DNA from: Cryptomeria japonica
Taxonomy: Eukaryota; Streptophyta; Pinopsida; Cupressales; Cupressaceae
Length of the DNA: 64,000 nucleotides
Assembly (NCBI RefSeq): GCF_030272615.1
Contig: NC_081408.1
Location: 202,330,341-202,394,340, forward strand
Reading direction: 5' to 3'
Of this stretch, positions 23,348-36,600 are shown piece after piece (the first letter of the stretch is position 1; each line of letters starts with the position of its first letter). Made by a program: the position numbers and the translations under genes. Below the pieces are notes generated by a model. That model saw nothing but the letters and a program-made list of their open reading frames with translations, did no database searches and was not told the DNA's origin.

Positions 23348-25505
23348 TGATAGGGAGCTTGCTAGGAAAGTACTCACAAAGCTAATTTGCTCAAAAGATT
23401 CAGTTCATTAGCCGAAGACTTGTAGATTCTATTGTGTATAACTACTCAATCTATCTTGTTGTTGTAATGCCAAGTACTCCATGGTTTACTTGCCTAATAA
23501 ACTCCCTTTTTGGTGATGATTCTCACCCATGCACAAATCTACTCAAAATGCTTATTCCTTCTAACTACACTTTCTCATGCTTGGCTCTTGCGGCCTTCAA
23601 CCTTAGGTTTCAAAATATACTAGGGGTCTTCCACATGGAAATGTAGGGGCAGTAAGGTATTGTTCACCTTTGAATGCTCATAATCTTGTTTGAGGTCTAT
23701 AACCCTTAATTTGCTCAAATTCATTAATAAGGCTCAACTACCCCCAAATGAGGTTGCACACTATCTAGGAGTTCCAAGTACACTTGTTGGATTGCTTGAA
23801 TTTCTCTCACTATGTTTCATAAGTCTTCAAGTTTCATTTTTCCATCGGGTTCATGCATTTTACAAAAACTGTCATATTTGTGTGTTATGCAATAGGGCTA
23901 CTAGCCCGTGGAGGCCTAATAGGCTCTTTTTTCCTCACCTAGCCCAACAATGGGCATTTACACCACAAACCTTCTTTGGAATGATGTCTTAGGGGTGCAT
24001 AATCAAATATTTTAAAGGTTTAGTCCACTATTAGTGCAGATTTAGGACTGTCCACATTTTGTGGCAGATTTGGAGGGTTTGCTAGGGTCTGGAGCAAGTA
24101 ATTTGGGAAGTATCTCTAGAACCACTCTTCAAGCCTCCTCAATGGCTTAGGACCTCTTCCCCTCCACAAGGACCCTTCCTTTGTTTTTTCCATGGAATCA
24201 AAATTTCAAACACTTGGCAAGCAAGTGGGAAAACAGTAAACTGCCCTGTCACTATCCTTTTTCTGCCTTTTACCAGTCAGCAATAATTGCACTTTAAGAC
24301 CTACAAGAATGAAGAGTTTGGAAGTGGGAAAATAAATCAATGAGGTCTTAAAACATACAACACACCTCCTATTACATTTCCTTCAAGATTCAAGGCTTGG
24401 ATTATGCTCTTCAAGCATTCCATGTGCATTTTGCCATATACAATTCATGAAAATAGTGAGCTCACTGTTTGATTACAAGATGAGAAGGATTTAAGAAAGG
24501 ACAATCTAAAATAGCCATCCAAGAAGAATACTCAATTCCTTTGGCCAAAATTTCTAGGCCCTTGTCACATTTATTTGCTCACTCAAATCACTTTTGAGTG
24601 TAAGCCTTGAGTTTTGTACAAGCTACTAGCCAAATGACAAACACTTGCCTAGTATTCACTCAATTTCAAATTCCAAACACTTTTCTAGCACAAAAATAAA
24701 GATATGTACATTATATACACATGGATCAACTTGTAAGTATCCATTGGAGGGATCCCAGACCTGGATCAACCAAGTTGATGCATTTTACAACTCAAAACCC
24801 TTGGAAGGGCAGGAGGTTCCCAGTTTACAAATATTTACGTACAAACACGTTGCAAATGAAAAACCAATGAAACAATTACATAGAAAGATTTATTACATCA
24901 ACATCTCAACTTCCAAGAAGGTACAATACGGATTTGTATAGCTACAGTATGGACTGCTCTTCAGAAAGAAAGAAAAACAGTCACAAAAGACAAGAAACTT
25001 GATTTCTATTAAGTTTCACTTCTAAGTACAATCACCAAACCTTTCCAAGGAAAAGGCAGGCCTTATATAGTTTCTCCAATTGGTTTTTAAGACCTAGTAC
25101 GGACATGAAGCTTCAATAGCTTCATTTTGCAAGAAAATGACAATTTTGATAACTTTCCAATCCAAATGACAACTTTTCTTGCTCACAAAGGCATTTTTGA
25201 CAACTTATCCTTATCAACTTGCTTAAACAACTTAGACATGCTTTAAAACACTAAAAAAACATGTTTCAATGCTCTTGAAGACATTAAGAGACCTTTTTGG
25301 CAATTTTTCACATTTTTACCAAAAATTGTCAATTGAAGGCCTAAAAGGCAAAACTTGATCTCTAGAGCCCAAAATGAGATCAAAACCACTAAAATGACCT
25401 AAAAAAAATAAAACAACAAAATAAACCTAACACAAGACTTTACAAACATAAAAGCATTAAATACCCAAAAATGGGAGTTTTATTGAACTAGGTGCTCCTA
25501 CACCA
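23348..25505 (-). repeat. 5' LTR of the chromovirus
   Basis: 2158 bp partner of 16545-18704, flanked by the primer site on the left and the CTAAT duplication on the right. Confidence 0.92.
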
Positions 25506-25510
25506 CTAAT

Positions 25511-27164
25511 GCCAAAAAGTATCAATCAGTTCTCTGCCGTAGGGACATAAACCCCTAGCCTATCTCACAAGTACTCAAATGGTTCTTTAGGCAAAGGTTT
25601 AGTGGAAATATCTACAATCTTCTCTTTAGTGTTCACATAAGCCAGTCTAACTTCATTTTATTCCACCTTCTCCATTTAAAAATTATACTTGATAGAAATG
25701 TGCTTTGTCTTAGAATGAAATGTCAGATTCTTTGATATGTCAATAGCAGTAGAGTTATCACAATGAATAACTACTGGTCTAGTGCAATGCACTTTTATAT
25801 CCTTCAACATTTGCTTCATCCATAAAACCTGTGTACAGTTAGTAGCAACAACAACATACTCAACTTCAACAGTAGATAAAGAAGTACATGATTGTTTCTT
25901 GTTGATCCATGAAACTAACTTCTTTCCAAGAAAGAAAGCTCCACTAGAAGTACTTTTTTGGTCATCAACATCTCTATCCCAATCAACATTTGTATATGCA
26001 CATAAAGTAAAGTCATCATCCTTAGGGTACCGCAAACCATTTTCACATGTACCTTGCAAGTATCTAAAAATCCTTTTCACCGTACTCATGATTTTATCTA
26101 GGATCACTCTGAAATCTAGATACAATACAAATAGCATTCTTTATGTCAAGCCTAGTTTGAGTCAAATAAAGCAGACCTCCAATCATAGATGTATATCTTG
26201 TAGGATTTACCAATGAAAAAAAACATTTCCTTGTCAATTTGTCACTTGTAATCATAGGAGTACTTACCGGTTTAGAATCTCCCATACCAAATTTCTTCAA
26301 CAATTCCCTAGCATACATAGTTTGACAAATGAAAATACATTTGTCAGTCTGAGGAATCTGCAAACCTAAGAAAAATTTCATTTCCCCAATTATAGACATT
26401 TCAAATTCTTTCTCCATATTTTTAGAAAATTTCATGCACAACTTATATTCACCTCCAAAAATAATGTCATCAACAAATACTTCAATAATTAGTATATCAT
26501 CATGAGTGATCTTATAATATAAATTACTATCAACATTACCCTTAGTAAAACCAAGCTTCAAAAGATATTTATCCAACCTTGCATACCAAGCTCTAGGTGC
26601 TTGTTTCAATCTATATAAAGCTTTCCTTAACCTGCAAACCATGTTTGTATCATTTGGTAGTGAAAAACCATCACGTTTCTCAATATAAACTTCCTCATCA
26701 AGATCCCCATTCAAAAATGCACACTTAACATCCATTTGATAAACCTTCTAGTTTTTATGGGCAACGTAGGCAAGAAATATTCTTACAGCTTCAATCCTAG
26801 CTACAAGTGCAAAAGTCTCTCCATAATCAATTCCTTCCTTCTAAGAATATCCTTTACAAACCAATCTAGCCTTATTCCTTACAAATTGACCATCTACATT
26901 CAATTTATTCTGAAAAACCTATTTAGCTCCAATAACATTCTTATTTTTAGGCCACAGAACCAGAGTGCATGTGTTATTCTTCTCAATCTTATCTAATTCT
27001 TCTTCCATAGTTTTCAACCAATATTCATCTTTACATGCTTCAATTATTGATACTGGTTCAACTTGAGAAATTAAACATACCTCACTAGTTGTCAATCTTC
27101 TTCTTATCATCACTCCATTAATCTTATCCCCAATGATCTGATCTTTTGAATGATTTATTCTCAC
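25511..27164 (-). pseudogene. pol: Copia-2 reverse transcriptase and RNase H
   Basis: Minus strand. EEELDKIEKNNTC and KNVIGAK (27164-26919) open the domain. The frame 26735-26094 has MDVKCAFLNGDLDEEVY, LYRLKQAPRAWY and the catalytic box VFVDDIIF at about 26475-26500. The frame 26137-25676 is the Copia-type RNase H, with CAYTNVDWD, KKQSCTSLSTVEVEY and HCDNSTAIDISKN. The tail DISTKPLPKEPFEYL reaches about 25565, just short of the Gypsy insertion. Frameshifts at about 26100 and stops near 26750-26900 inactivate it. Confidence 0.92.
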
Positions 27165-27199
27165 ATACCTAGGAGTCTTCTGACTCTTTGTTCATCTTC

Positions 27200-28000
27200 T
27201 CAGTTCTTCAGTTATTGTAGAATTTTCTGATACTTCCAGAGTAACTAGTTCAACACTCTATTCTGGTAAAGGTGATATTGGTTTAGATATAATCATTTCC
27301 ACCATCAGTTCCTTTTCATAAACTCTGATTTGACTTCTATTTAGCTCATCCACCTTGACATTATCACTCTCCCCAATTCCCTGCAATCTCTTGTTATAAC
27401 ATCTATATGCCTTGGTTTCATTAGAATAACCAAGAAATAGACCTTGATCACATCTAGGATCAAATTTTCCAATGATATCATGTCTCCTGATATAACATTT
27501 ACTACCAAATATTTTGAAATACTTAACTATAGGTATTTCCAAACCATAATTCATAAGTTGTCTTATCGGTTTCACCTTTGATATGTACTCTGTTGAATGT
27601 ATAAATCATTGTGTTCACTGCTTCTCTCCAGTAGATATGAGGTAGAGTAGCTTACATCATCATTGTTCTAGAAGCATCCAAGATAGTTATGTTCTTCCTT
27701 TCGACAAATCCATTCTGCTGAGGTGTCCGGGGAGCAGAAAATTGTCTCCTTATACCATGCTTCTCACAAAATTTATTAAAATCACCAGATGTGAATTCTC
27801 CACAATGATTGGACCTCAAACATTTAATCTTCAATCCTATCTCAGTTTGCTGTTTAGCCTTAGAGATTTTAAACTTTTCAAATGCTTCAAATTTCTCCCT
27901 TAGAAAAGTAACCCACATCATTCTATAATAATCATCAATGATTTGCATTGAATATCTATCACCTTGAAAAAATTTAACTCTAGCAGGGCCACACAAATCA
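27200..28000 (-). pseudogene. pol: Copia-2 integrase
   Basis: Frame 27996-27652 carries IIDDYYRMMWVTFLREK, LRSNHCGEF and SAPRTPQQNGFVERKN. In LRSNHCGEF the catalytic Asp expected at LRSDRGGEF is Asn. Frame 27575-27258 continues with YFKIFGSKCYI and GLFLGYSNETK. A stop separates the two at about 27650. The mutation of a catalytic residue adds to the case that this copy is dead. Confidence 0.88.
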
Positions 28001-28361
28001 ATATGAATAAGATCAATAAAATCATTATATTTATCTTGTACACTCCTAAAAGAGGTTCTGACCTATTTACTGATTTGATATTATTTACATACCAGATTAT
28101 AGGGCTTCACAATCTTAGGTATATCTCTAACTGCCTTAGTTGAAGTGATCTTTACAATGCAATCAAAATTCACATGACATAGCCTCTTATGAAATAGCCA
28201 ACTCTCATCAATTTACATGCAATCAAACATGTCTTCTCACCAGAATTCAAATGAAATATATTACCTTTTGTCCATGTACCGGTTGCAATCTCCAAACCAA
28301 ATCTATTAATGCTTTTGCATTTTCCATCCTTGAACTATAATTGAAATCCATTATCCACCAA

Positions 28362-28748
28362 TTATCCTACACTCAAAATATTATAACTTAAACCTTCAAC
28401 ATAATAAATATTGTCATTATTGTTATTACCATCCAATGATATAGTTCCTTTTCCTTTGATCATACATGCTTTGTCATCTCCAAATCTAACTAAACCACCA
28501 TCAAATTCTTGCAAATATAGAAGCTTCCCTTTATCTCCAGTCATATGATGTGAAAAACCATTGTCAATTACCCATGCATCCTTGTCTTCAATTTTAGTAG
28601 CAAGTGCCTTATCTTTAGGTACATTCTCTTCCAGTGCCAGAACATCTTCCTTGATATCCAGAAACACCCATTCCTTCCCATTGTCGGAACCACTAGCAGA
28701 GTCTTCTGTCAGTTCATCATCAGAATCAATAATGCCTTCCTCATCCAC
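28362..28748 (-). pseudogene. pol: Copia-2 protease region
   Basis: A 128-codon minus-strand frame. It has an acidic start, then AWVIDNGFSHHMTGD at about 28535-28580 and YVEGLSYNILSVG at the end. The usual protease centre is DSG; here it reads DNG, a change that would probably weaken or abolish activity. The frame ends in a stop where the pre-integrase domain should begin. Confidence 0.88.
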
Positions 28749-28759
28749 TATGTAGCATG

Positions 28760-29698
28760 ATTTGTCTCTATTTTTCCTGTACTTATACTTATTCTGATAT
28801 CCAAGGTTAGCCTTAAATTATCTTCTAACTCTTTCTTCAAATCTTGAATTCCTTTCACGACATCTATATGCAAAATGATTAATCTTCTAACATGCAAAAT
28901 ATTTAAAGCTCGTTTTTCCTTCATACTTACTTCCTACTAGTCCTTTAGGTAGTCTTCTAGCAAATAGTTCTTCAAGTTGCTCAAACTCACCATCTTATCT
29001 CTTCATATCATCCAATTCCTTTTCAAATAAAGTTTTCTAGTCTTTCTTACTAGTTACTGATGTAGATGCACGAAAAGCAGGTTCAAACTTCATAGCTCTA
29101 GAAGGTCCAAATTATTCAAGCTCAAAATCAGATAATTTCCCAACCAAGGTATCGTTGTTGATAGAAGTATTAGCCATTATTCTCAACTCATTAATAGCAG
29201 TAGCCTTCATCTTATAAGATTGTGGTAGGGCTCTCAAAACTTTAGAAACAATTTCATCTACACTCAGAGTTCCACCACAACATTGAATTCCCATAACAAT
29301 CCCATTTACCCTTTCCATGAATGCAGTAATCCTTTCATCTTCTTCCATCTTCAGGTTTTCATATCTCACTTGGTAACCATCAAGTCTAGTAATCTTCACT
29401 CTAGGATCACCTTCATAAGAGTCTCCAAATTATCCCATATAGCCTTTCCAGATGATTTGTCAGTCAATCCCATTATGCCAAATTATGAGGTGTAACACCA
29501 TTCTATGTTATCTCCTAAATCTCCCTGCCAAGACATCTCAGATGAGCCTCCATCTAAATATTCCATAATATGTAATTTGTTCCATCAAGCCCAGGAATAT
29601 CTCTCTGAAAGATAGCTCAAGATGAACTAGATGAACTTGAATTGTTAGTTGCCATACAATATTCCTTAAGCGGTTAATCTTTCTGCAGAGAGGACCCA
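28760..29698 (-). pseudogene. gag: Copia-2 Gag
   Basis: Frame 29399-29112 is the UBN2-type capsid part (NLKMEEDERITAFMERVN, then VSKVLRALPQSYKMK). A zinc knuckle remnant with CX4HX4C spacing, KINHFAYRC, is at about 28865-28895; a TAG follows its first remaining Cys. The N-terminus at 29400-29650 is decayed. Confidence 0.82.
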
Positions 29699-29712
29699 AG
29701 CTCCGATACTAA
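29699..29712 (-). other. Primer binding site of Copia-2 (mutated)
   Basis: Minus-strand ATTAGTATCGGAGC abuts the 5' LTR. It differs from ATTGGTATCAGAGC at two positions. Confidence 0.85.
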
Positions 29713-30098
29713 TTGTTAGATAGTTTAAATAACCAGAAGACAACTGAGAGGGGAGGTTAATCAATTGTCATAGATTACCAGAACATATAGCAATTAAAAC
29801 TTTAATATTAGAACCCAAAACATTAATACCAAAATTCTTAAACCAAATATCGAAACAACAGTTAAACCAATTAAGCATAAATAATAATCAGAGAATAGAC
29901 ACCATTCACATGACCCCAATATTTATACATGGAAAACCTGATAAAAGGAAAAACCATTGTGGGAAGCCTACCCATAGTCAGATAATACTTCTGTAGTAAG
30001 TATGTGAATTACAAATGAGGGGCCTGCACTTGCAGGAAGGCCAACAACCTAGAGTGCACTGCTCATGACAAAAGGAGTCTCACTGACTACATATAAAT
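29713..30098 (-). repeat. 5' LTR of Copia-2, cut by Copia-3
   Basis: 386 bp match the first part of 14912-16114. The similarity stops at ATAAAT, where the Copia-3 LTR begins. Confidence 0.85.
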
Positions 30099-31421
30099 TG
30101 TTGGCATATCATGAAGCAATGAAAGTGTACGTTGTCATTGATGTCAATAAGTGAATCAATATTGGGGTTCGCAGTCAAGGTTCACTAAGTGTTACTATCG
30201 ATTGGTAGTCTCTATTCAACTCTAGGGTTTCCGGTTTGGCTTATGCAATGCAACCGGTGGTGTTTTGTGAACTATAAGGATAAGGATCAGGATACCATGT
30301 CAGTTATGTGCATGTGAAGGATTTCCTTTAGGATCTTGTGCATGAAGATCGAATGCATTGAATTCCTACCTCAGGAATTCATGATGTTCTGAGAGGTATA
30401 TGAAGAGCGCGTGATGGGTTACCATTTTCCATATGCGGTGAAGATTGAACGATGCAAAATGTCTTGAGATCTGTCTTAGATCATTTTATTTTATGCAATG
30501 GATTTAATGGTCAGGATTGGACCACTTGTAATTTGTAAACCTAAAATGCTTAGGGTTTAGGGTTTATGCTACCAACCTAATTGTTTTCTATAAGGTTGAT
30601 GATGTTTGTTATTGATTGGGTTGGCAAATGATGTGTTTGTGTCTGCATGTTGAGATACTTGCCAAACCAAAGTGTGGAATCTGCAGAGTGTGATTGCAGA
30701 GGAGAGGAGCTGAAAAGGATCTACCTTAGCAAGTAGTGTTGTTATTAGATCAGAGCTTTACCTATTGACTTCTAACCATTTCAATAGAAGGAAGATCCTT
30801 GATCAGGTAGCTTTAATAGGCTTGTTTCAAATCTTCTAACCAAGTGACTCAAGTTCACTGATTTCTTTACATCCTCTAGCGAGGTAGCCTTTAATAGGGT
30901 TTCAACCTTTAATAGGGTTTATAGACATCCCTTAACCGGGTGATCCCTAATAGGATCAATTCCTAACAAAACCTTATTGTAAAGTCTTTAACCGGACTAG
31001 GATCCTAACATAGCAGACTTTAAAAGAGTTCAAAACAAGTTTGTGGGTATTCATCCCCACCGTGATTTTTCCCATTTGGGTTTCCACGTGAAAAATCTAT
31101 GTGTTATGAGTTGTGAGTTTTCATGTGATGATTATGTAGTTTTTGTTTAAATTTGAATATGCATGCAGTGCTAAATGATTTTGGTATTATTGATGCAACT
31201 CATGCATGACTAAATCGGTAAAGTAGCTATCAAGATTTGAGATCTATGGAATGTTGTCTGAAGTATCTATACTTAACTGGTATAGCCATGGTTATGCTTA
31301 GTGGCGAAGACAACCAGTCAGTTCTATTTTAATATGATAAAATATTGTGAATTTTTTGTGTGTACTGATTCACCCCCCCCCCTCAGTATTGGCCAAGACG
31401 TTAGTTGTTCATCATTATTCA
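30099..31421 (+). repeat. 5' LTR of Copia-3
   Basis: 1323 bp, TGTTGGCATA to TATTCA. Contains the GTGATTTTTCCC/GGGTTTCCACGTG block at 31062-31090 and TGATTCACCCCCCCC at 31368-31382. The primer site follows at 31425. Confidence 0.85.
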
Positions 31422-31424
31422 TAA

Positions 31425-31437
31425 ATTGGTATCAGAG
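31425..31437 (+). other. Primer binding site of Copia-3
   Basis: ATTGGTATCAGAG, complementary to initiator tRNA-Met, lies 3 bases after the LTR. Confidence 0.92.
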
Positions 31438-31495
31438 AAACTCTAGGTCCTCGGTGATATAAGCTTAACTGCTTGAGGCAAAATATCCTATTTTA

Positions 31496-32500
31496 ATGAT
31501 GAAGAGGGAAGGTCCTAAGTTCAATAGGGATAACTTCAAAATATGGAAGGATAGAATGCAGATTTATATCAAGAGTTTGGGTGCTCAACACTGGAGCTAT
31601 GTTGAGAATGCCTATGTAATCCCCACTAGCACTCTAACTGATGATCAAAAAATAGAGATTCAAGAAAATTGGCAAGTCATGGATGCCTTTATTAGCAACA
31701 TGTCCGATATTGAGTTCATTGATGTACAAGATAAGGACAATCCTAAGGATGTATGGGACACACTGGAAACCATTTATGACGGTGATGAGCATGTCAAGCA
31801 GGCTAAGGAAGAAGGCCTCAGAGGAAAATTTGAAGACATGAGGATGCTTGAAGGTGAGACCATTCAGCAATATGGCATAAGGATCAAGACTGTGGTTGGA
31901 GATATCAAGAGCATTGGTGGAAAAATTGACGACGCCACCATTGCCAGTAAATTTTTGAGATCATTGTTATCGGTCTATGAAATCAAGGTTGCCGCTATTC
32001 AGGAGTTAAGGTCTATTGACAAGACAAAGGTATCTCTAGACTCTATCATTGCAAAGTTGATTGCATATGAATTGAATAGCTATGATGGTAGTGTTTAGAA
32101 GACAGAGTTAGCCTTTAGAGCGTATGTTTCTTCTGCACCAACCAAAAAAGGAAAAGAGGTGAGAACTAATTATGAATCTAGGCTAAGCAGAGATATGGAT
32201 GATGAGGAGATTCTAATGGAGTTTGAAGCTCTTCTTGCCAAGAGACTTCCAAAAGGCACCGAAAAATACAAAGGTAGGCTTCCTCTAAAATGTTTTTCCT
32301 GCAATAAGATAGGACATATAGCTGTTAACTATCCTAACAATGACAATAAGGATAAACCGGAAAGGTTTAGAAAGTATAAAGGAGGAGGTAGGAGAAATTG
32401 TCTTGTTTCAGTAGATGAAGGTGTTACTGATGAAGAATCTAAGGATGAAGAGAATGAGGACATAGTGTTTGTAGTTGTAAAGGAAGAGGTGTCTGATCAG
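31496..32500 (+). pseudogene. gag: Copia-3 Gag
   Basis: Starts at ATG 31496, 59 bases after the primer site. It reads FNRDNFKIWKDRMQIY, then a capsid-like helical region with IRIKTVVGDIKSIGG and KFLRSL, and a zinc knuckle CFSCNKIGHIAVNYP at about 32292-32335, where the last Cys is Tyr. A TAG at 32096-32098 splits the frame but the phase is unchanged on both sides. Downstream it becomes acidic and merges with the protease. Confidence 0.9.
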
Positions 32501-33695
32501 AAATCCCTTGTCTCTTGCATTGACAACTCTAATGAGTGGATCATTGATAGAGGGTGTTCTCACCACATCACCAGTGACTAGAGAAATTTTTTGTCTCTAG
32601 AAGAATATGATGGAGGTGTTGTCCGGTTTGGCAATGATTTACCTTGCATGGTGAAAGGAAAAGGATCCATCTCACTGAATGGAAAGAGGAGTGTGAATGA
32701 TGTCTATTGGGTGGAAGGCCTTAAGCACAACCTTTTGAGTGTTTCTTAGCTGAACGACAAAGGACTCATTCTGAAGTTCAAAGGAGGAGTCTATAGAATA
32801 ATTGGAAAGAGTGGTGAACTTATTGCCACTGGTAAGCAGACTAGAGGAAACCTGTTTCAGCTGAATGCCAAGATTAGTTAGTGCCTAATGGCAAAGTTTG
32901 ATGACAGTTGGATATGGCATAGGAGACTTTGTCATATGAATTTTGATAATATTGTAAAGGCTAGTAAGATCAAGGTAGTAAGAGGATTGCCTTTGCTCAA
33001 TAAACCGGAGAATTCTTTATGCAGAGAATGTCAACTTGGGAAGATGTCTTCCTCAACATTCAAAGGTAAGTCTTTTTCAGTAAAGAACTTACTTGATCTA
33101 GTGCACACCGATCTGTGTGGTTTGATGAAAACTAGAAGCATTCAAGAAGATTAGTATTTCATGATTCTTATTGATGACTTCTCAAGAATGATGTGGGTCA
33201 CATTCTTGAAAGACAAGTCTGAGGCGTTTGGAAAGTTCAAAGCCTTTAGAGAATTGGTGGATAAGGAGAGTCACTGAAGAATAAAATGCCTAAGAACCGA
33301 TCAGGGAGGTGAATTCACTTTTGATGAATTCAACAAATACTATGAAGAGAACATCATTAAGAGGTAGTTGTCTGCCCCAAGGAAACCACAACAAAATGGC
33401 ATAGCAGAAAGGAATAACATGGTTGTAGTTGAAGCAACCAGAATATGTTGATCCAAGGAAAGGTAGCTCACACATTTTAGAGAGAAGCGGTAAGCACTGC
33501 AGTCTATACCATGAACTGGGTACTCATTAAGAAAGGTAAAGACAAAACCCCTTATGAGTACTGGAATGGAAGAACTCCTAATGTGAGTTATTTTAAAGTG
33601 TTTGGTAGTAAGTGCTATATCAGGAGAGGTGAGCATCTAAGAAAGTTTGATGCTAAATGTGATGAAGGAATATATTTGGGATATTCCACTAAAAG
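32501..33695 (+). pseudogene. pol: Copia-3 protease and integrase (5' part)
   Basis: Same phase as Gag to about 33450. Protease centre WIIDRGCSHH at about 32538-32567 (usual DSG is DRG). GAG-pre-integrase WHRRLCHMNF and CRECQLGK at about 32913-33042. Integrase core with LVHTDLCG, LIDDFSRMMWVTF, LRTDQGGEF and PQQNGIAERN. In-frame stops are TAG at 32579, 32747, 32879, 33152 and 33365 and TGA at 33275. A frameshift around 33450-33510 precedes YFKVFGSKCYI and LGYSTK, where the giant element is inserted. Confidence 0.9.
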
Positions 33696-36600
33696 TGTTG
33701 GGACTCATTAAATTTGAGTCAAAGTTTATAGGCCCATTACAAAATTTTGCTCTGCATGTCAGAAAAGTACCTAAATGAGTCAGTTTGAATGGCCTAGTTA
33801 GAGGGGGTAAAATAAAGCTGGTTGATTTTCGGAGGGTAAGGCTCAAAAGACATGTCCTATACCTTTCATTTGGCCTATTTAGTGATGTGCAACTTTCAGA
33901 ATTCAATTTGGATAAGTTTACCAGGTACCCATTTTGAGGGGTGAGCTGAAAGTGCATTTTGGGCACAAATGCAGATTTTATTGAGTAGCCTACTTTGAGT
34001 GTTTGTATCTTTTGCCCTATTGATCATCATGAATAAATTAAAAATGGATTCAATTGTATGCATAAATTTGAGTTATCTTGCAAAATTTCAAGTCTTGATG
34101 AATCCATTTGCTTAGTTTTCAAAGCCAAATCCATTTGCAGTTTGTGTGGTTTGACTAGTCCTTGTTTCGATAGCTAGTCGGAGCCCTGTTTCGCACAAGT
34201 GTGAAAGTTGCCTTAGTGGGTTTCATGCCAAAATGTTTCTTCTAGGTTAATGCTAATATAAATGATGAGATATGTTTCCAGTTTCAGGCTCCTACCAATC
34301 CGTTTAGTCGGTTTGCAAAAGGGTTCATTGAACTATCATTTTCAGTCTTCCGTAATTTCAGTCCCTATATCAGTTAAAGTAGCTATTTTTATGAGTGCAC
34401 CATTTGCATCCTATCAGTCCTGTGATCAAAATGAGAATTCATAGATTTAGTATGTACTTCAAGGTACCTATGTTCTAAATTTGAAGGCCTACGGAGGTCG
34501 TTTGATATTTTTGAGAAAGGCATCATGTGTTGCTAGAACAGTGACTCCATCAGGTCCGCAGTGTCGACAAAGCCAGTTGGTCATTTTCGCCAATTAATAT
34601 CTCTTCGCTCGGGACTCATCTTGAGAAACCGTTTGGTAGATATCATGCTTGCATATCAGAGTACATGCCTATTAGATGGCGAGCTCCAGAAAGGTGTTTT
34701 GACAAGTTTGAAAAATACCTCTTCTCGATTAAATGTAAAAATGTGGCGCAAGTGCCTGAAAGTCATAGAATGTGGATTAATGATCTGAAAATGATTCCGA
34801 TCATTTCTACAGGTATGTTTGAGGTCCACGAAGCATTTCAGAGGTTAGTTGTATGAAAACAAAAAAAAATTTAGTCGGACCCACTTTGGGGCCCGACCTG
34901 GCTCATGCCCGTGCATTAAATTTTGTGGCAAAATGGTCTTAAGTGCATGCTTGTATATAATTGTTAGCCCGACTGCAATTCCTTATTAGGATGGGAGAAG
35001 TTGACTAAAGGAATGACATAGATGAATAATGAGGTCAAATTTTGCAATAAATAGTTGAACCTGAATTACATGAGGGTATGGATAATGAAGCAGAGAAGTT
35101 CAAGTCATTTTTTTTAGATTGCCAAAGAAAACATTTGATTATATCTGCTCTCTAGTTAACGAAAGTTTCCTATCAGGGCTATCATCAAGCTTGGTAAATG
35201 TTCAATGTAAGGCACTATCAGTTGAGAATCAGATTGCTATTGCTCTAAAATAATTGGTTTCAGATGTATTGTAGCTTAGTGTATGAGAGGCATTTGGTGT
35301 GGGGAAATTAACAGTTTCTCAGGTGACAATGAAAATTTATTGAAGTTATGGAGGAACATGGGCTACAACACTAGAAATGGCCTGATGCAAGTGAAATTTC
35401 AGTTATCTGGCGTGACCATGAAAGCAATTACAACATGCTTTTACAATCCATTATGGATCCTGACTTTGTGAGAGTGGGAACATAGTTGTGGTGTGAGTAG
35501 TGTGGCATTTTAAAGGCCATAGAAACCATCAAGCAAATGTGTTGGCAAGTCTAAAGCATCATCCTCCCTGCGTGGTCATTGGAAGGCAATGTTTTTTTTA
35601 AAACAAAGTTCAAATGCAGATCTAGCAGGTGTAATGCCAGTCAAACCCCCCCTCAGGTGCCTTTTTATCCTCCTTGTTGTGTGTTTCATGGTGAAAGACA
35701 ATGTTGAAATTCTCAAGCAAATAAAACTTTCAAGCCAATGTAATTAGTAGTTTAGTCTCTGTGTAGTGTTTGGCTTGCAAGGTGTGAGGTTTTAAACTCC
35801 AACAACAGATGCAATTGAGGCATAATGCCTATGTCCTCTCAGCCTAGAGCACGTGACTGGTGTTTGGGAAGTGTATGGAGCTTCCAAGCAATTTCAAATC
35901 TGCAAGTGTAAAAACCAGATTCCCCAACTTTTCAAGCTGATCATTGGAGTTTGGCATGACACATAGAGGCCATTTGATTTCCAAGCAAATCTGAATTTGG
36001 GTAGAATTTCTCTCACGTGGTAGAAAAGGGGCAGCAGTCATTCAAACCAAGTGCAAATGAAATACCAGTTAACCTCCTCCCACACGTGCCTTCCTTTCTC
36101 TCTTCCCTGCTAGGCGTGGTGATGAGGAAGAGACTGCAAAAATGAAACAAATGTAATATGGTAGATTTGTTCTCCACAACCCTGCCAGTCACTCCTCCCG
36201 AATTTGATACTGCATCCTTCATTTCCTTCTTAACGTGGTATGGTGAGTTTTTGTAGAAAATGTTTCAAACAAACCTATAACTCCACTCTTCTACATGGCT
36301 ATTTGGAGGAATTAAGTTTCAAACAAGTGTAGTTTCTAGGTAAATTATTAGCCCCCCTGCGTAGGATATGGATGGTGAAGAGGCCATTAAAATTTCTAGG
36401 TACATGCAGTTTCAGGCTAAAAGGAAATATCCCACATTGGTTGTCCATTGGAGTTTTCTAATATTTATAACCAAAAGCGCACCCATCTAATATGTCAAAG
36501 CCATCAAGGCTTTTGACGGATGGTGCCCGTTGGGCGCCCAAGGTGGGCCCATGCATGTAGGCATGGATCCCAAAGCGACTGGAGGAGGCGACTGAGCGGC

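Larger units (their letters stand above)
16545..25505 (-). mobile_element. Chromovirus-type Ty3/Gypsy element, complete but decayed
   Basis: An 8961 bp element with long LTRs (16545-18704 and 23348-25505) and perfect 5 bp target duplications CTAAT at 16540-16544 and 25506-25510. The tRNA-Met primer site (plus 23332-23344) is three bases inside the 5' LTR. Internal order on the minus strand is Gag, protease, reverse transcriptase, RNase H, integrase, chromodomain, the chromovirus layout. In the first 107 bp the two LTRs differ at 7 positions, so it is not recent. Stops and frameshifts separate the modules. Confidence 0.95.
14912..30098 (-). mobile_element. Copia-2, interrupted by a chromodomain Gypsy element
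   Basis: Minus-strand Copia element. 3' LTR at 14912-16114, 3' untranslated region to 16544, Gypsy insertion 16545-25505, then RNase H, reverse transcriptase, integrase, protease and Gag (25511-29500), primer site (29699-29712) and a partial 5' LTR (29713-30098) cut by Copia-3. The two LTR pieces share the same start, TGTTAGA.AGTT.AAATAA.C. All coding parts carry stops, so the copy is dead. Confidence 0.88.
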
